From Roseiarcus sp963748545 (GTDB lineage: Bacteria; Pseudomonadota; Alphaproteobacteria; Rhizobiales; Beijerinckiaceae): DNA of 64,000 nucleotides. A program made the translations under genes and the position numbers. Of the stretch, positions 63,565-64,000 are shown one piece after another (the stretch's first letter is position 1; the number at the start of each line of letters is the position of its first letter). The stretch is taken from NCBI GenBank assembly GCA_963748545.1, contig CAVVJO010000028.1, positions 20,805 to 84,804 of the forward strand, read 5' to 3'. A model generated the notes under the pieces. The model was not told the DNA's origin. It was given only the letters and a program-made list of their open reading frames with translations, and did not search any database.

Positions 63565-63613
63565 ATCCCTCAGTTCGTTCGCTTTTTGAACGAGCTGAGG
63601 GATCTGTTTTTTC
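63565..63613 (+). terminator. Rho-independent terminator after bcp
   Basis: Sixteen-pair stem ATCCCTCAGTTCGTTC (63565-63580) with GAACGAGCTGAGGGAT (63588-63603), one G-T pair, loop GCTTTTT, then CTGTTTTTTC. It may serve both bcp and the convergent panC. Confidence 0.9.
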
Positions 63614-63644
63614 ACTCTACTGTGGGACTCGAATCCACTCGTCA

Positions 63645-64000
63645 CTAAACTTCCGCGCGCAGTTCATCCCCAATCGGTTCAATCAGCAGATTGTCGATCA
63701 ATCGCGTACGCCCCAAATATACAGCCAGTACCACATAACTCCGTCGCGCCACGCGTACCACGGGCTCGAATGTCTCCCGCATCCACGATCTCCGCGTAAT
63801 CCACTCGCGCCCGCGGCTCGCTTCCCAGCACCTTTTGCAGTGTTCGCTGCAGTTCCAGGGAGTCACGCACTCCCCCATTTACTTGCGCTTCGGCAGCCCG
63901 TAACGCCCGGTACAAAACTGTTGCGGCCTTGCGCTCTGCTTCTCCGAAATAGACATTTCGCGAACTCAGTGCCAGCCCATCAGCCTCCCGAACAATCGGG
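63645..64000 (-). CDS. panC: Pantothenate synthetase, C-terminal part, frameshifted
   Basis: C-terminal half of pantoate-beta-alanine ligase, which makes pantothenate for coenzyme A. From the window edge it reads PIVREADGLALSSRNVYFGE, the conserved active-site block, then LYRALRAAEAQVNGGVRDSL and VLGSEPRARVDYAEIVDA. The frame breaks at 63776-63778, where one C too many (plus strand CCC) separates VDA from ETFEPVVRVARRSYVVLAVY; the end is TRLIDNLLIEPIG. The 5' part lies outside the window. Confidence 0.9.

Overview
The window looks like two unrelated genomes joined end to end. Bases 1 to about 53,860 are high-GC DNA with the gene content of an alphaproteobacterium of the order Hyphomicrobiales: gyrB, carA, yajC-secD-secF, trmFO, queG, rhizobial-type sugar ABC operons and dispersed palindromic repeats. 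A fused MfnB-FolB protein hints at a methylotroph (Beijerinckiaceae or Methylocystaceae type) with methanofuran or tetrahydromethanopterin chemistry. From about 54,140 to 64,000 the GC content is visibly lower, third codon positions are more mixed, and the genes look acidobacterial: a vitamin B12 uptake locus with two cobalamin riboswitches, a TonB receptor with an N-terminal carboxypeptidase-like domain, gatB, bcp and panC. Between 53,860 and 54,140 lie broken gene ends (a tail-tube fragment, a C-terminal fragment of an unknown gene, a truncated fasciclin gene), as expected for an assembly chimera or a drastic rearrangement.

Layout of the alphaproteobacterial part. 1-5,900: 5'-end of gyrB, an HpcH/HpaI aldolase, a candidate small RNA, an LTXXQ periplasmic protein, a membrane protein, a thioesterase and an ACT-domain protein. 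6,000-9,800: a ribbon-helix-helix regulator with its own operator array, a PHB-depolymerase-type esterase, a thiolase and a short-chain dehydrogenase. 9,800-13,150: a MarR regulator and an EmrAB-type efflux operon that share a palindromic operator. 13,160-24,300: carA, yqeY, an L,D-transpeptidase, the MfnB-FolB fusion, a large porin, HdeD, queG, two YdcH-like proteins, ChaB and a hydrolase-acetyltransferase fusion. 24,680-29,200: xylFHG-like sugar importer and its LacI regulator. 29,350-36,460: a di-heme cytochrome/FG-GAP protein pair, a lipoprotein, an alkylsulfatase with a small CxxC partner, and a DUF4239 protein. 36,750-41,940: aquaporin Z, then yajC-secD-secF with two complex I assembly factor homologues. 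41,998-47,420: ytfQRT-yjfF-type furanose importer with an FCD regulator as last gene. 47,640-53,700: PadR regulator, flavin monooxygenase, YCII protein, trmFO, a PEP-CTERM protein and a phage-like tail-tube protein.

In the acidobacterial part a riboswitch with its own terminator precedes btuF-btuC-btuD, and a second riboswitch with an apparent Shine-Dalgarno-sequestering stem precedes btuB. Together they make a B12-repressed import system.

Many clearly conserved genes carry single-base frameshifts. In the first part seven of eight are one-base gains, and at least three or four fall exactly where the repaired sequence would read GANTC, the CcrM methylation site. In the second part four of six are losses. 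These are most simply sequencing errors, so the broken genes are annotated as genes and not as pseudogenes. No tRNA, rRNA, CRISPR array or transposase was seen.
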